Origin: Deinococcus hopiensis KR-140 | GTDB taxonomy: Bacteria; Deinococcota; Deinococci; Deinococcales; Deinococcaceae | DNA: 25,357 nucleotides | Direction of reading: 5' to 3' | Assembly: GCA_943327755.2 (NCBI GenBank) | Contig: CALPYF020000052.1 | Location: forward strand, 1-25,357 | Shown here: one piece after another, positions 1 to 6,879 of the stretch | Numbering within the stretch: the first letter of the stretch is position 1 | How the letters are laid out: each line of letters begins with the position of its first letter | Notes under the pieces: generated by a model | Databases searched by the model: none | Told to the model about the DNA's origin: nothing | Seen by the model: only the letters and a program-made list of their open reading frames with translations | Made by a program: the position numbers and the translations under genes

Positions 1-102
1 GGGCTCCAGTTCAATCAGCAGCTGGTCGAACTCGGCAGGACTCAACCCCACCAGCCGTTCAAAGGACCGCCCCCTGGATTTCAGCTTCTCAAGCCGCAAC
101 AC
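1..102 (-). pseudogene. IS5-like transposase, N-terminal part, cut by the window edge
   Basis: The minus strand is open from a GTG at 102-100 to base 1 and reads LRLEKLKSRGRSFERLVGLS, then PAEFDQLLIELEP. This looks like the N-terminal helical region of the DDE transposases of IS5/Tnp4-type elements common in Deinococcus, where a GLSPAEFDxLL helix precedes the catalytic domain. No catalytic residue is in view, so the family call rests on pattern recall and the start codon is tentative. The element end must lie between base 102 and the ATG at 148, so this insertion sits directly against the next gene. Whether the transposase is intact beyond the window cannot be seen. Confidence 0.55.
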
Positions 103-147
103 CCTTGAACCTACCGCTCCGACCTCTACTGCGCAACAGGTCTTGAG

Positions 148-3100
148 ATGTTCACGCCGGATGAGCGGGCAGCGGTCGAACAGCACCTGGGCTCTCCGCT
201 CGTGACGCTTCAGCGCGCTGTGCAAACTTCTCCGACCGACGCGCTCACGCAGAACCCCCTGTTGACCCTGGAGGACGGCTGGGTGCTGCTGGCACCCCAT
301 GCGCTCCTGGCAGCTACGACACGTGCCCTCCTGCGGGACGTTCGGCGGGCCGGGCAAGAGGAAACCTTTGATGTGCAGCACGCGCAGTCTCAGAACCTCC
401 TGACGCGGCGGGCCATGGCCCGCCTGGGGTGCGAGCCTGTCCACTGCGCCGAAGAGTCAGATTCCGCTGACACCCGCTGGTATCTGCTTGACACCGACAA
501 GGTGGTTGGCGTGACCACTCTTGTGCAGCCCGCTGCAGCCGTAGATACGACGCGCCCCTTAGGTGACTGGCATCCCACCCTGCCACCGCAGCCCCCTCAA
601 CCCCCGTTCCCTGGGGATGAAGTGAAGGTGCTCCACCTGTTGTTGCTGGGTGACCTTGGGGACGGCTTCCGGCTTCACCTGCCACCGGCATGGTCCCCTC
701 CTCGGGTCCTCGCCATGCGCCCCGACGACCTCGAAACCCTGGCCGCCGCACATCGGAACGACCCAACGCTCCTCTGGCGGTTGCAGCGCAGCCGGGTCGC
801 CTTGCGTCAGCACCTGCGCGTGCGCTTCGACAATCCGACCGATGAACTCGCGCTGCTCAGCAAATGGCACTTTGCCCGGCACTTTCCATTGCCCTATGGC
901 TCGTCCCTCGTCATCAACGGAGATGTCGGTGGAGACTGGCGACGGGCCATTCACGCCCGACGTGACGAACACGCGGTGCTCTGGACCGACGGTCAGACGT
1001 TGATTCCGGTTGAACGGGGCGCCCACATGCCCCCGACACTCTACGCACCCCTTGTGCCCATCTGGAGCTTAGAGCACGTGTTCGTGGAGCAGGAGGGACA
1101 CCTCATCTGGGTACTCGACGGGCGCGGTCACGATCGACGCGCAGCTCCGGGCATTCCAAGCCACCCTGTCAGTGATCCTGACGTGCAAAAGCTGGAGCAG
1201 ACCCTGCCGTCCTTTGTTCAGGGGGCGGCGGTCTGGTTGACCCACCTGCTGCCACACCTCCATCTGAACGGGGACGTCTTCGGTGAAGGACAGCCAGTCG
1301 CCCTCCTGGTCGGCGTGACTGCTCACGGCCCGCCATGCCGTGCCGTCAGTCATGCCCGTGAGCGGGTGATTCACCTGGGACTGGGGCCGCCCTTTCTCAC
1401 GCTGCTGTCCTACCCGGACAACCGCGCCGAACGCGTCTTGGTCCGGGTTCTCGCTCAATCGCTCCTGAAACTACGTGGTCATGTCGCCACGCCGGCCCTC
1501 CTTGACCGTCTCGTCGAGACGGTCGCCCCTTCCGGTGACAAGCGACTGATCATGCACCAGGTGACCGGTGCCAACACCGAACTTGATCCCCGCGGGCTTC
1601 TCCCCGTCCGTTACCTTCGACCGGACGATCAGCACGAATGGGCTGTCCAGGCGGGCCGTCACCTGGCCCGCCGCAACCGGTGGGCCCCTGGGCCACTCCC
1701 TACTGTCACGTCTCAGGTCGCGATTGCTGCCAACGACTTCCTCTATGCGGAACTTCAGCGGCGCCTGGACGTGCTCGACGGCGAACTGCTCCTGCCATTC
1801 CTGCTGGCGCATTATGAAGCCGTCCGGTACGACCAGGCGCACCTCATGACCTCACGGCTCAGCCGTGAACTGACGTTCGGTGCGCAGACCATACCGTTTC
1901 ACGACGCAGCCGAAAGCACCTCAGTGGCTCTGAGGTTCCTATTGGAACTCATCTCTGCACGCCTGCCGACTGGTTCGGCGCCTCCCAGCCTCACGGGTCT
2001 GGATGACCTAATGGGCCTCGCCGTGATGATCACGCATTACGGGCAGGTGGGTGACGCCCTGCAGTACCGCGTGGGGGAGGTCAGTGCTCGCCTGGACGGC
2101 GATGGCGCCCTTCTGATGGACGCCAAAGACTACCGGCGTGCCATGCAGAGCCTTCGGGCCCTGGCGCTGCATGAAGGTGCCCAGCGCGCCAATCAGGAGC
2201 GGTACGAGAAGGCCGACCTCCCAGACGTTCTATCCGCTCCTGACGTCGGGCCGCCGGAAGACCCGCGTGTGCCGGCCCTTATGAACGAAGCGTGCCATGC
2301 CCTGTACGGCCTGACGCTCCAGGAACTCATGCGCTTTATGGATGGCGCGCTCAACATCGGTGACGATCACGAAGGCGGTGTGGTCATGCTGCCCCTACAG
2401 GCCTTCATGACCGCCATGCAGGCCGATACCAGCTGGACCGAGGACCGGATCGAACTTGCCCTGAACGCCCTGAGCCTGCAAGAACGGCCGGATTTTCTGA
2501 CACCTCCTGCTGGATTCGCCCGGTCAGAGGTGCTGCCCTGGCAGTTCAACCGCGCCCTGTCACTTGTCAGACGACCCTTGATTCGTACGACGCTGCATGG
2601 CCAGTCGCACGTAGTCTGGGGGAACCGCGCCCTGGCGTCCTCGCAGCATTATTGGATGGAAGACCAGATCCTGATGGGCCGGCTGAACAGGGCCGGACCG
2701 GCCATCGATCCGAAGCGAGCTGCCCGAGCCATGCAGACCCTGAACACCCTCAGAGGAGAGACGTTCAACCGGGACGTCGCTGACCAGTTGAGAGAAGCGG
2801 GCTTTCACGTGCTGGAGAACGTCGACAGGTTCGGGAAGCTCAAGATGCTGGAAGGTGGCGACGCCCTGGGCGACATTGACGTGCTCGCCTGGTGTCCGCA
2901 GCGCCGGAGGATCCTGCTGCTGGAGTGCAAAGCGTACGCCCCGGCACGGACACCCCTGGAATTGCATGCCCACCTGCAGGAGTTCCTCCACGGGAAGCAG
3001 CGGCCCGGTAAAGCCCCCGAACGTCCCCTCATGGCTAAACACCTGCGCCGTTCGCAGTTCGTACGGATTCACCTGAGCGATGTCCTAGCGCACCTCGGGG

Positions 3101-3252
3101 TAGTCGATCAGGGCTTCAAATGGGTCGTTCAGCCCGCCTACGTAATGAGCAACCTGCCGAGTGAGCTCCTGCAGGAGGGAGCACCGTTCCCGGTTCTGCA
3201 CGTGGACGGCCTGGCAAACTTTGTGAAAGAAAGCAGCGCACAGTCAGGTTGA
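148..3252 (+). CDS. large protein of unknown function with C-terminal PD-(D/E)XK nuclease-like domain
   Basis: This 1034-residue protein is not recognised as a whole. Near the C-terminus it has GDID (D909, D911), a short hydrophobic strand, then LLLECK (E926, K928). This is the acid, ExK layout of PD-(D/E)XK nucleases and fits DNA cleavage by a restriction-endonuclease-like fold. The roughly 900 residues before it show no Walker motif, helicase motif, signal peptide or membrane segment. They are mixed helical and proline-rich (a PPQPPQPPFP linker near residue 150) and may be a sensing or scaffold region. The ATG at 148 has AGGT seven bases upstream. The gene is GC-rich, unlike the neighbouring CBASS island. 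It could be an antiphage nuclease or a repair protein. The insertion sequence immediately upstream may have replaced its promoter or its true N-terminus. Confidence 0.75.
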   Translation: MFTPDERAAVEQHLGSPLVTLQRAVQTSPTDALTQNPLLTLEDGWVLLAPHALLAATTRALLRDVRRAGQEETFDVQHAQSQNLLTRRAMARLGCEPVHCAEESDSADTRWYLLDTDKVVGVTTLVQPAAAVDTTRPLGDWHPTLPPQPPQPPFPGDEVKVLHLLLLGDLGDGFRLHLPPAWSPPRVLAMRPDDLETLAAAHRNDPTLLWRLQRSRVALRQHLRVRFDNPTDELALLSKWHFARHFPLPYGSSLVINGDVGGDWRRAIHARRDEHAVLWTDGQTLIPVERGAHMPPTLYAPLVPIWSLEHVFVEQEGHLIWVLDGRGHDRRAAPGIPSHPVSDPDVQKLEQTLPSFVQGAAVWLTHLLPHLHLNGDVFGEGQPVALLVGVTAHGPPCRAVSHARERVIHLGLGPPFLTLLSYPDNRAERVLVRVLAQSLLKLRGHVATPALLDRLVETVAPSGDKRLIMHQVTGANTELDPRGLLPVRYLRPDDQHEWAVQAGRHLARRNRWAPGPLPTVTSQVAIAANDFLYAELQRRLDVLDGELLLPFLLAHYEAVRYDQAHLMTSRLSRELTFGAQTIPFHDAAESTSVALRFLLELISARLPTGSAPPSLTGLDDLMGLAVMITHYGQVGDALQYRVGEVSARLDGDGALLMDAKDYRRAMQSLRALALHEGAQRANQERYEKADLPDVLSAPDVGPPEDPRVPALMNEACHALYGLTLQELMRFMDGALNIGDDHEGGVVMLPLQAFMTAMQADTSWTEDRIELALNALSLQERPDFLTPPAGFARSEVLPWQFNRALSLVRRPLIRTTLHGQSHVVWGNRALASSQHYWMEDQILMGRLNRAGPAIDPKRAARAMQTLNTLRGETFNRDVADQLREAGFHVLENVDRFGKLKMLEGGDALGDIDVLAWCPQRRRILLLECKAYAPARTPLELHAHLQEFLHGKQRPGKAPERPLMAKHLRRSQFVRIHLSDVLAHLGVVDQGFKWVVQPAYVMSNLPSELLQEGAPFPVLHVDGLANFVKESSAQSG

Positions 3253-3315
3253 GGTGGAATGACCAGAAAGATCTAACTCCATATTTGATCAATATGGACT
3301 ATAAGTCGCTGAAAT

Positions 3316-3852
3316 CTACAGTTGACTCGTGAGCTTCAGGTTCGCTAATCTAATCGAAAGCGCTTGAATACTGACTCCAAAGCGATTTGCCATTACTTTA
3401 ACGGCTATATCATCATTAATGTCGATAGGATTATCTTTGATATAATTGAGCACGGCTTTTTGTGGCATCAAGATGCAAGAAGCAAACTCATTCGCCTGCC
3501 TCTCGGCGAGTGGAATGTGTGCAATCGATTCCTTACTGCGAAAATAAATTGTTGCCGAACCGCGAGAATCAACGAAAACTTCGTCTTCGTTTTCATGCAT
3601 TAATAGGTGGGCAATTTCGTGAGCTATTGTAAATCTTCTTCTATTTTCATGATTATCCTTGTTAACTAATATCACTTTTTTGGATGATTTGCTTGATGTA
3701 AGAAGCATTCCGGAAACGTCGCTGTCTAATTTTTCAATACGAATCGTTGCGCCAAAATTCTTCGCAATCTCTTCGAGATCGGTAGGGATCACCCCTGAGG
3801 TAATCTCGTCTGCCTTGCGTTCTATTTTACTCCTCGTCCAGTTACTCGTCAT
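3316..3852 (-). CDS. capP: ImmA/IrrE-family Zn metallopeptidase, CapP-like CBASS regulator
   Basis: The 178-residue protein has the ImmA/IrrE peptidase signature: FTIAHEIAH with zinc ligands H78 and H82 and catalytic E79, followed by AERQANEFASCILMP around residues 116-130 carrying the third-ligand glutamate region. Family members cut a partner XRE repressor. In CBASS operons the pair is called CapP and CapH: DNA damage or single-stranded DNA activates CapP, which cleaves CapH and de-represses the operon. The Deinococcus IrrE/DdrO pair works in the same way. The start ATG at 3852 overlaps the end of the repressor gene by 11 bases, so the two are translationally coupled. The DNA here is conspicuously AT-rich compared with the flanks, a sign of transfer. 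It could instead regulate another target, but the divergent CBASS operon makes CapP the best reading. Confidence 0.88.
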   Translation of the reverse strand: MTSNWTRSKIERKADEITSGVIPTDLEEIAKNFGATIRIEKLDSDVSGMLLTSSKSSKKVILVNKDNHENRRRFTIAHEIAHLLMHENEDEVFVDSRGSATIYFRSKESIAHIPLAERQANEFASCILMPQKAVLNYIKDNPIDINDDIAVKVMANRFGVSIQALSIRLANLKLTSQL

Positions 3853-4171
3853 CGTTATCCAGGTACTTATTGATGAGATCTTCGTTCTTGGCCTTCAGTG
3901 CGGCTGGATTAAAATCCTGAACGGGGTCCTGTTTAATAAATTCGTCAAGAGGAGGTAGCAAGTAATCAAATGAAACATTAAATGCTGCGCTCAATTTATA
4001 TAGGCTTGCCAAAGTCAGCTTTTGCCTTCCTGATTCTATGTTGGTGATGGATGTCCTAAGGAGTCCTAGGCGGCTGGCCAGGTCATCTTGGCTCAGACCT
4101 GATTGCTTCCGTAGAGCCCTGATCCTGTGCCCAAGTGAGGCATAAAGGCGCGATTCGTCAAGGTTTGGCAT
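3842..4171 (-). CDS. capH: XRE-family HTH repressor, CapH-like CBASS regulator
   Basis: The 109-residue protein has a full Cro/C1-type helix-turn-helix at about residues 10-70 (LGHRIRALRKQSGLSQDDLA, then SRLGLLRTSITNIESGRQKL) and an acidic C-terminal tail. The order is repressor then Zn-peptidase, with an 11-base overlap, and both genes diverge from the CBASS operon, as in known CapH/CapP modules. The tail after residue 72 is where the peptidase would be expected to cut, though no site can be assigned. A perfect inverted repeat, AAGGT-N7-ACCTT (4160-4176), covers the start codon, and a longer one lies at 4213-4239. Both fit autorepression. No good Shine-Dalgarno precedes the ATG; only AAGGT lies directly against it. 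Confidence 0.88.
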   Translation of the reverse strand: MPNLDESRLYASLGHRIRALRKQSGLSQDDLASRLGLLRTSITNIESGRQKLTLASLYKLSAAFNVSFDYLLPPLDEFIKQDPVQDFNPAALKAKNEDLINKYLDNDDE

Positions 4172-4176
4172 ACCTT
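4160..4176. promoter_or_regulatory. short palindrome over the capH start codon, candidate operator
   Basis: AAGGT at 4160-4164 and ACCTT at 4172-4176 form a perfect 5-bp inverted repeat with a 7-base spacer containing the capH ATG. An overlapping wider pair, TTGGCA at 4165-4170 and TGCCAA at 4190-4195, is also perfectly inverted. Repressor binding here would block capH initiation. The same AAGGT half-site recurs in the longer palindrome at 4213-4239. Confidence 0.4.
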
Positions 4177-4212
4177 AATCTTGACATTTTGCCAAGAGGA
4201 GAGCAACAGAAA

Positions 4213-4239
4213 AAGGTGGAAAATTCAACATTCCACCTT
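4213..4239. promoter_or_regulatory. 27-bp palindrome between capH and the CBASS operon, candidate CapH operator
   Basis: AAGGTGGAA (4213-4221) and TTCCACCTT (4231-4239) are exact inverted complements separated by nine A/T-rich bases. The arms are 9 bp and the half-site centres are 18 bp apart, close to two helical turns, as expected for a dimeric HTH repressor. It lies about 300 bp upstream of the synthase and 42 bp upstream of capH on the other strand. No U-tract follows, so a terminator is less likely. Confidence 0.5.
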
Positions 4240-4255
4240 CATACAACCGACTCAT

Positions 4256-4285
4256 TAAGTAGGGAATGCAAAACCAAAATGTCAA
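4256..4285 (-). promoter_or_regulatory. candidate promoter for capH-capP
   Basis: On the minus strand TTGACA (4285-4280) is followed after 18 bases by TACTTA (4261-4256), a good -35 with a poor -10. The 11-mer TTGACATTTTG is also present on the plus strand at 4181-4191, so the two form a widely spaced inverted pair around the long palindrome. TTGACAT also matches half of the palindromic radiation-response motif bound by DdrO in Deinococcus (recalled consensus TTATGTCATTGACATAA), but no full site is present. Confidence 0.35.
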
Positions 4286-4303
4286 TATATCGCACAATAG
4301 GTG

Positions 4304-4332
4304 TTGACAATGCCTCGCCGTTTTCATAGCGT
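4304..4332 (+). promoter_or_regulatory. candidate promoter for the CBASS operon
   Basis: TTGACA at 4304-4309 is a consensus -35 box. Seventeen bases later TAGCGT (4327-4332) is a weak -10 with three of six matches. This gives a leader of roughly 200 bases before the synthase start at 4539. No better-placed promoter is obvious nearer the gene. Confidence 0.3.
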
Positions 4333-4538
4333 TGGGGAGCCGACTCCGCGTGACATCAGCGCACGCATTTCCAGGAGCTCGATGAGTACGAGGGGACGAA
4401 CGTGGATGGACACCTGATTCTGCAGAGCGCTATGACGCTGCCTGACTGCACTGTCAACGATCGAGAGTGGTATCTCCGGTATGCGGGCGCAACGGCCTCC
4501 AGACCGGACTGGAGGCTTCACCACCACGAGGGAACGCC
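4333..4538 (+). other. long leader of the CBASS operon with hairpin and decayed reading frame
   Basis: About 200 bases lie between the likely promoter and the synthase ATG. One plus-strand frame is open from 4354 to a TGA at 4546-4548 and reads, in part, DEYEGTNVDGHLIL and CTVNDREWYLRYAG. It looks like protein sequence but matches no family I recognise and lacks a convincing start. Near its end, GCCTCCAG (4495-4502) and CTGGAGGC (4509-4516) form a perfect 8-bp stem with a 6-base loop, ending 11 bases before the GAGGGA Shine-Dalgarno (4528-4533). The hairpin could tune translation of the synthase, or the frame could be the remnant of a gene replaced when the island inserted. Confidence 0.35.
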
Positions 4539-5486
4539 ATGCCTCTGAATGACTCGCGACTGAGGTACTACGACCACAATGTGCTGCGTCTCCCACGGGA
4601 CAAACGCACCGTATACACGGCGCAGGTCAACCGCTTGGTCGATCGACTTACTGAAAAACTCCACGACCACACGAAGTTCAAAGTGTCCCGTGTTATTAAG
4701 GCGGGCTCGTTTGCCAAACACACCATCCTGCGCAAAGCTGAAGGGCGCGAAGTCGACGTCGATCTGGCGTTCTACCTCAGCGGAAAAGCAGTCAGTCAAT
4801 CCACCTACGAAGGGTTGAGCCAAGATATCTACGACTTGTTGGTCGGCCTCTACCCGACGAAAGGGATCGACGATTTTCAGATTCAGAAGAAAGCCGCTAC
4901 CGTTCGGTTTGTCGGCACTGGCCTTCACGTCGATGTCGTACCCGTGATCGAGCGCGCCCCCGGAAGCAATGACGGCTATCAGTTCACGACCGATGGACAG
5001 AAGATTCTGACGTGCGCCCCTTGCCAACTACAGTTCCTGAAATCCCGCAAGGATCTGGATCCTGACTTCCGCACCCTGATTCGCCTCGCCAAGCAGTGGC
5101 GGCATCACCACAGGCTGCCAGGGCTAAAGGGATACAGCATCGAGTTGCTGATGGCGTTTATGTTGGATAGAGAGGGAACTGGCGGCAGTATTGAAACGCG
5201 TTTCCGGCACTTTCTGCTCTCCATTGCGCAGGATGAGTTAAAGGAAGTCGTGGCCTTTTCAGAAAACAGCCGCCCACTCGGTCGCTTCACGGACCCTGTC
5301 GTGATTCTTGATCCCAGCAACAGTGAGAACAACGTGGCGGCGCGGATTAAAGAAGAAGAACGGCAAGCGATTATTCAACAGGCTCAGAATTCATATGAGG
5401 ATGCAACGATTGCGAGCGTTGAGGACGACGCGAATCTGTGGAAGGAAGTTTTCGGCCCGCGTTTCCGCGTGGAGGATGCACCATGA
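4539..5486 (+). CDS. cdnC/cdnD (clade uncertain): CBASS cyclic-oligonucleotide synthase (CD-NTase)
   Basis: This 315-residue enzyme makes a cyclic nucleotide second messenger from NTPs when its HORMA partner is activated by infection. The nucleotidyltransferase signature is complete: GSF (G56, S57), EVDVDL with metal-binding D73 and D75, and the third acid D132 in LHVDVVP. The helical OTase C-terminal domain follows (LIRLAKQWRHH, GYSIELLMAFML). The ATG at 4539 is preferred over an in-frame upstream ATG at 4467 because GAGGGA lies five bases before it and homologues begin near the helix that follows. Synthases paired with HORMA and TRIP13 genes belong to clades C or D and typically make cyclic tri-AMP or related trimers; the product here is inferred. 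The stop overlaps the HORMA start (ATGA). Confidence 0.93.
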   Translation: MPLNDSRLRYYDHNVLRLPRDKRTVYTAQVNRLVDRLTEKLHDHTKFKVSRVIKAGSFAKHTILRKAEGREVDVDLAFYLSGKAVSQSTYEGLSQDIYDLLVGLYPTKGIDDFQIQKKAATVRFVGTGLHVDVVPVIERAPGSNDGYQFTTDGQKILTCAPCQLQFLKSRKDLDPDFRTLIRLAKQWRHHHRLPGLKGYSIELLMAFMLDREGTGGSIETRFRHFLLSIAQDELKEVVAFSENSRPLGRFTDPVVILDPSNSENNVAARIKEEERQAIIQQAQNSYEDATIASVEDDANLWKEVFGPRFRVEDAP

Positions 5487-5980
5487 GCGCGACCTATACT
5501 TCAACCTACACAGTAGTCGACATTGAAAATGTCTTACGTAAATTCAAAACCGATCTGACAATGATCGTCGAAAGTACCCGAGCGATCGATATTCACAGTG
5601 CGCAGGACATCGCTGCGGATATCTTGACCCTCGCGAAAGACGGTTACCTTAAAGATGTAGATATCACCTTGATCCACAATGGCAGCGAAGTACGTGCCAC
5701 TCGATATAGCGTGACCCAGCAAGGGGGCGACCTCATGGCAGGACGACCCGGCGGCGTGACATGGCCCTATCTGCAGGGCGCGTCGTTGAGGATCGTGATC
5801 AGGTATACCGCTGCCTGGGAGGCCCTAACAGATCAGTATCGCAGGAGCGTTCGGCAACGGCTCAAGCGTTCTTGGACAACCAGTTATGACGACCTGAGTC
5901 ACAGCGCTCTGCTGGCCAGTGGGGACCGCAACTTCACGAGCAACGCGTACGGCATGACGCGGAAGGACTACAGCCAATGA
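5483..5980 (+). CDS. cap7: bacterial HORMA domain protein of type III CBASS (Cap7)
   Basis: The 165-residue protein has the pattern of bacterial HORMA family 1: a YTVVDIENVLRKFKTDL first helix, KDGYLKDVDITL strand, ATRYSV, RPGGVTWPYLQG, LRIVIRYT, and a C-terminal safety-belt segment with SHSALLASGDRNFTSNAYGM and TRKDYSQ. In type III CBASS this protein binds short peptides, thought to come from phage proteins, closes its belt and activates the CD-NTase by direct contact. The TRIP13-like ATPase opens it again. Its ATG at 5483 lies inside the synthase stop (ATGA) with GGAGG eight bases upstream, which rules out the longer reading from 5438. Only one HORMA gene is present, so this is the single-HORMA version. 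Confidence 0.92.
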   Translation: MSATYTSTYTVVDIENVLRKFKTDLTMIVESTRAIDIHSAQDIAADILTLAKDGYLKDVDITLIHNGSEVRATRYSVTQQGGDLMAGRPGGVTWPYLQGASLRIVIRYTAAWEALTDQYRRSVRQRLKRSWTTSYDDLSHSALLASGDRNFTSNAYGMTRKDYSQ

Positions 5981-6879
5981 CCATATCGAGTGTATTTGAC
6001 CGCGAGACGGCGTTGCCGAACGCCGACCTCAGTGCGCGCAATCTCACGTTGATGGGCTTCCAGACACGATATGACCGCATCCGACGGCAACTCAACCTGC
6101 TGCTTCACCTGAGCGACCTACCGCACTGGAGCAAGCAGCATCACGGGAAGCAACTCAAGATCTGCTCTTACGTTGATGATCAATACCCACTCGTCATCTT
6201 TCACGGTGATGTGGGCACGGGCAAGACCGTCACTGCAGAAGGCATAGCGAATCAGCTCATCGTGGATGACCATGAAGCGGATGACTCCCTCCTGTATAAA
6301 CTCAGCACCAGGGTACGCGGTGCTGGCAAGGTTGGGGAGATGGGCACCCTGATCAATCAAGCTTTTGATCAGATAATTCGCTCTGCTAAGCACCGGCGGG
6401 CAATTCTTGTCATTGACGAAGGTGATTCCTTAGCAGCTGCTCGGACGCAGGATCACAGCCATCACGAAGACAAAGTGGCTGTGAATACCCTGATTCAACG
6501 GATCGACGAACTCAAACAGTACAAAGGCCGCATCCTGGTTATTCTCTGTACCAACCGGCTCAGTGCGCTTGATCCAGCCATCGTACGTCGCGCTGCTGTG
6601 GTGGATGCCTTCGACCGGCCGTCGGATGGTGAACGACGCGATCTCTTCATGCGGGACCTGGATGACCTGGGTCTGGGCGAGACCACGCTGGACGCCCTGG
6701 TTAAAGCGACGGGTACGGAGGGCCTACATGGCGTGCCCTGGACCTACTCGGATATCCGGTCCCGCCTGTATCCGGCCGCACTCGCACAGGCTTATCCGGA
6801 AACTGGCTTAACTATCGAACATCTCTTGAAGGTCGCACGGAACCTCAAACCTTCCCCAGTCCTTGAGGACGACGCATGA
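5977..6879 (+). CDS. cap6: TRIP13/Pch2-like AAA+ ATPase of type III CBASS (Cap6)
   Basis: This 300-residue AAA+ ATPase disassembles the HORMA-synthase complex and so sets a threshold for the alarm. The sequence shows Walker A GDVGTGKT (77-84), Walker B AILVIDEGD with D147 and E148, sensor-1 asparagine in LCTNR (N193), and the paired arginines RR at 204-205 in LDPAIVRRA, where TRIP13 proteins have the arginine finger. The HEDKVAVNTLIQRIDEL helix follows Walker B as in the family. The gene begins in an ATGA overlap with cap7, preceded by GGAAGGA, and ends in an ATGA overlap with the effector. All motifs needed for ATP hydrolysis are intact. Confidence 0.93.
   Translation: MTISSVFDRETALPNADLSARNLTLMGFQTRYDRIRRQLNLLLHLSDLPHWSKQHHGKQLKICSYVDDQYPLVIFHGDVGTGKTVTAEGIANQLIVDDHEADDSLLYKLSTRVRGAGKVGEMGTLINQAFDQIIRSAKHRRAILVIDEGDSLAAARTQDHSHHEDKVAVNTLIQRIDELKQYKGRILVILCTNRLSALDPAIVRRAAVVDAFDRPSDGERRDLFMRDLDDLGLGETTLDALVKATGTEGLHGVPWTYSDIRSRLYPAALAQAYPETGLTIEHLLKVARNLKPSPVLEDDA

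Noticed and set aside
3316..4171. A plasmid copy of the IrrE/DdrO radiation-response pair
   Set aside because: The fold and motifs are shared, but the genes are divergent from and adjacent to a CBASS operon and in repressor-peptidase order with overlap, which fits CapH/CapP better. IrrE also normally has an extra C-terminal domain absent here.
4324..5027. Minus-strand open frames opposite the start of the CBASS synthase
   Set aside because: The plus strand carries the complete CD-NTase signature, and these frames have no conserved features.
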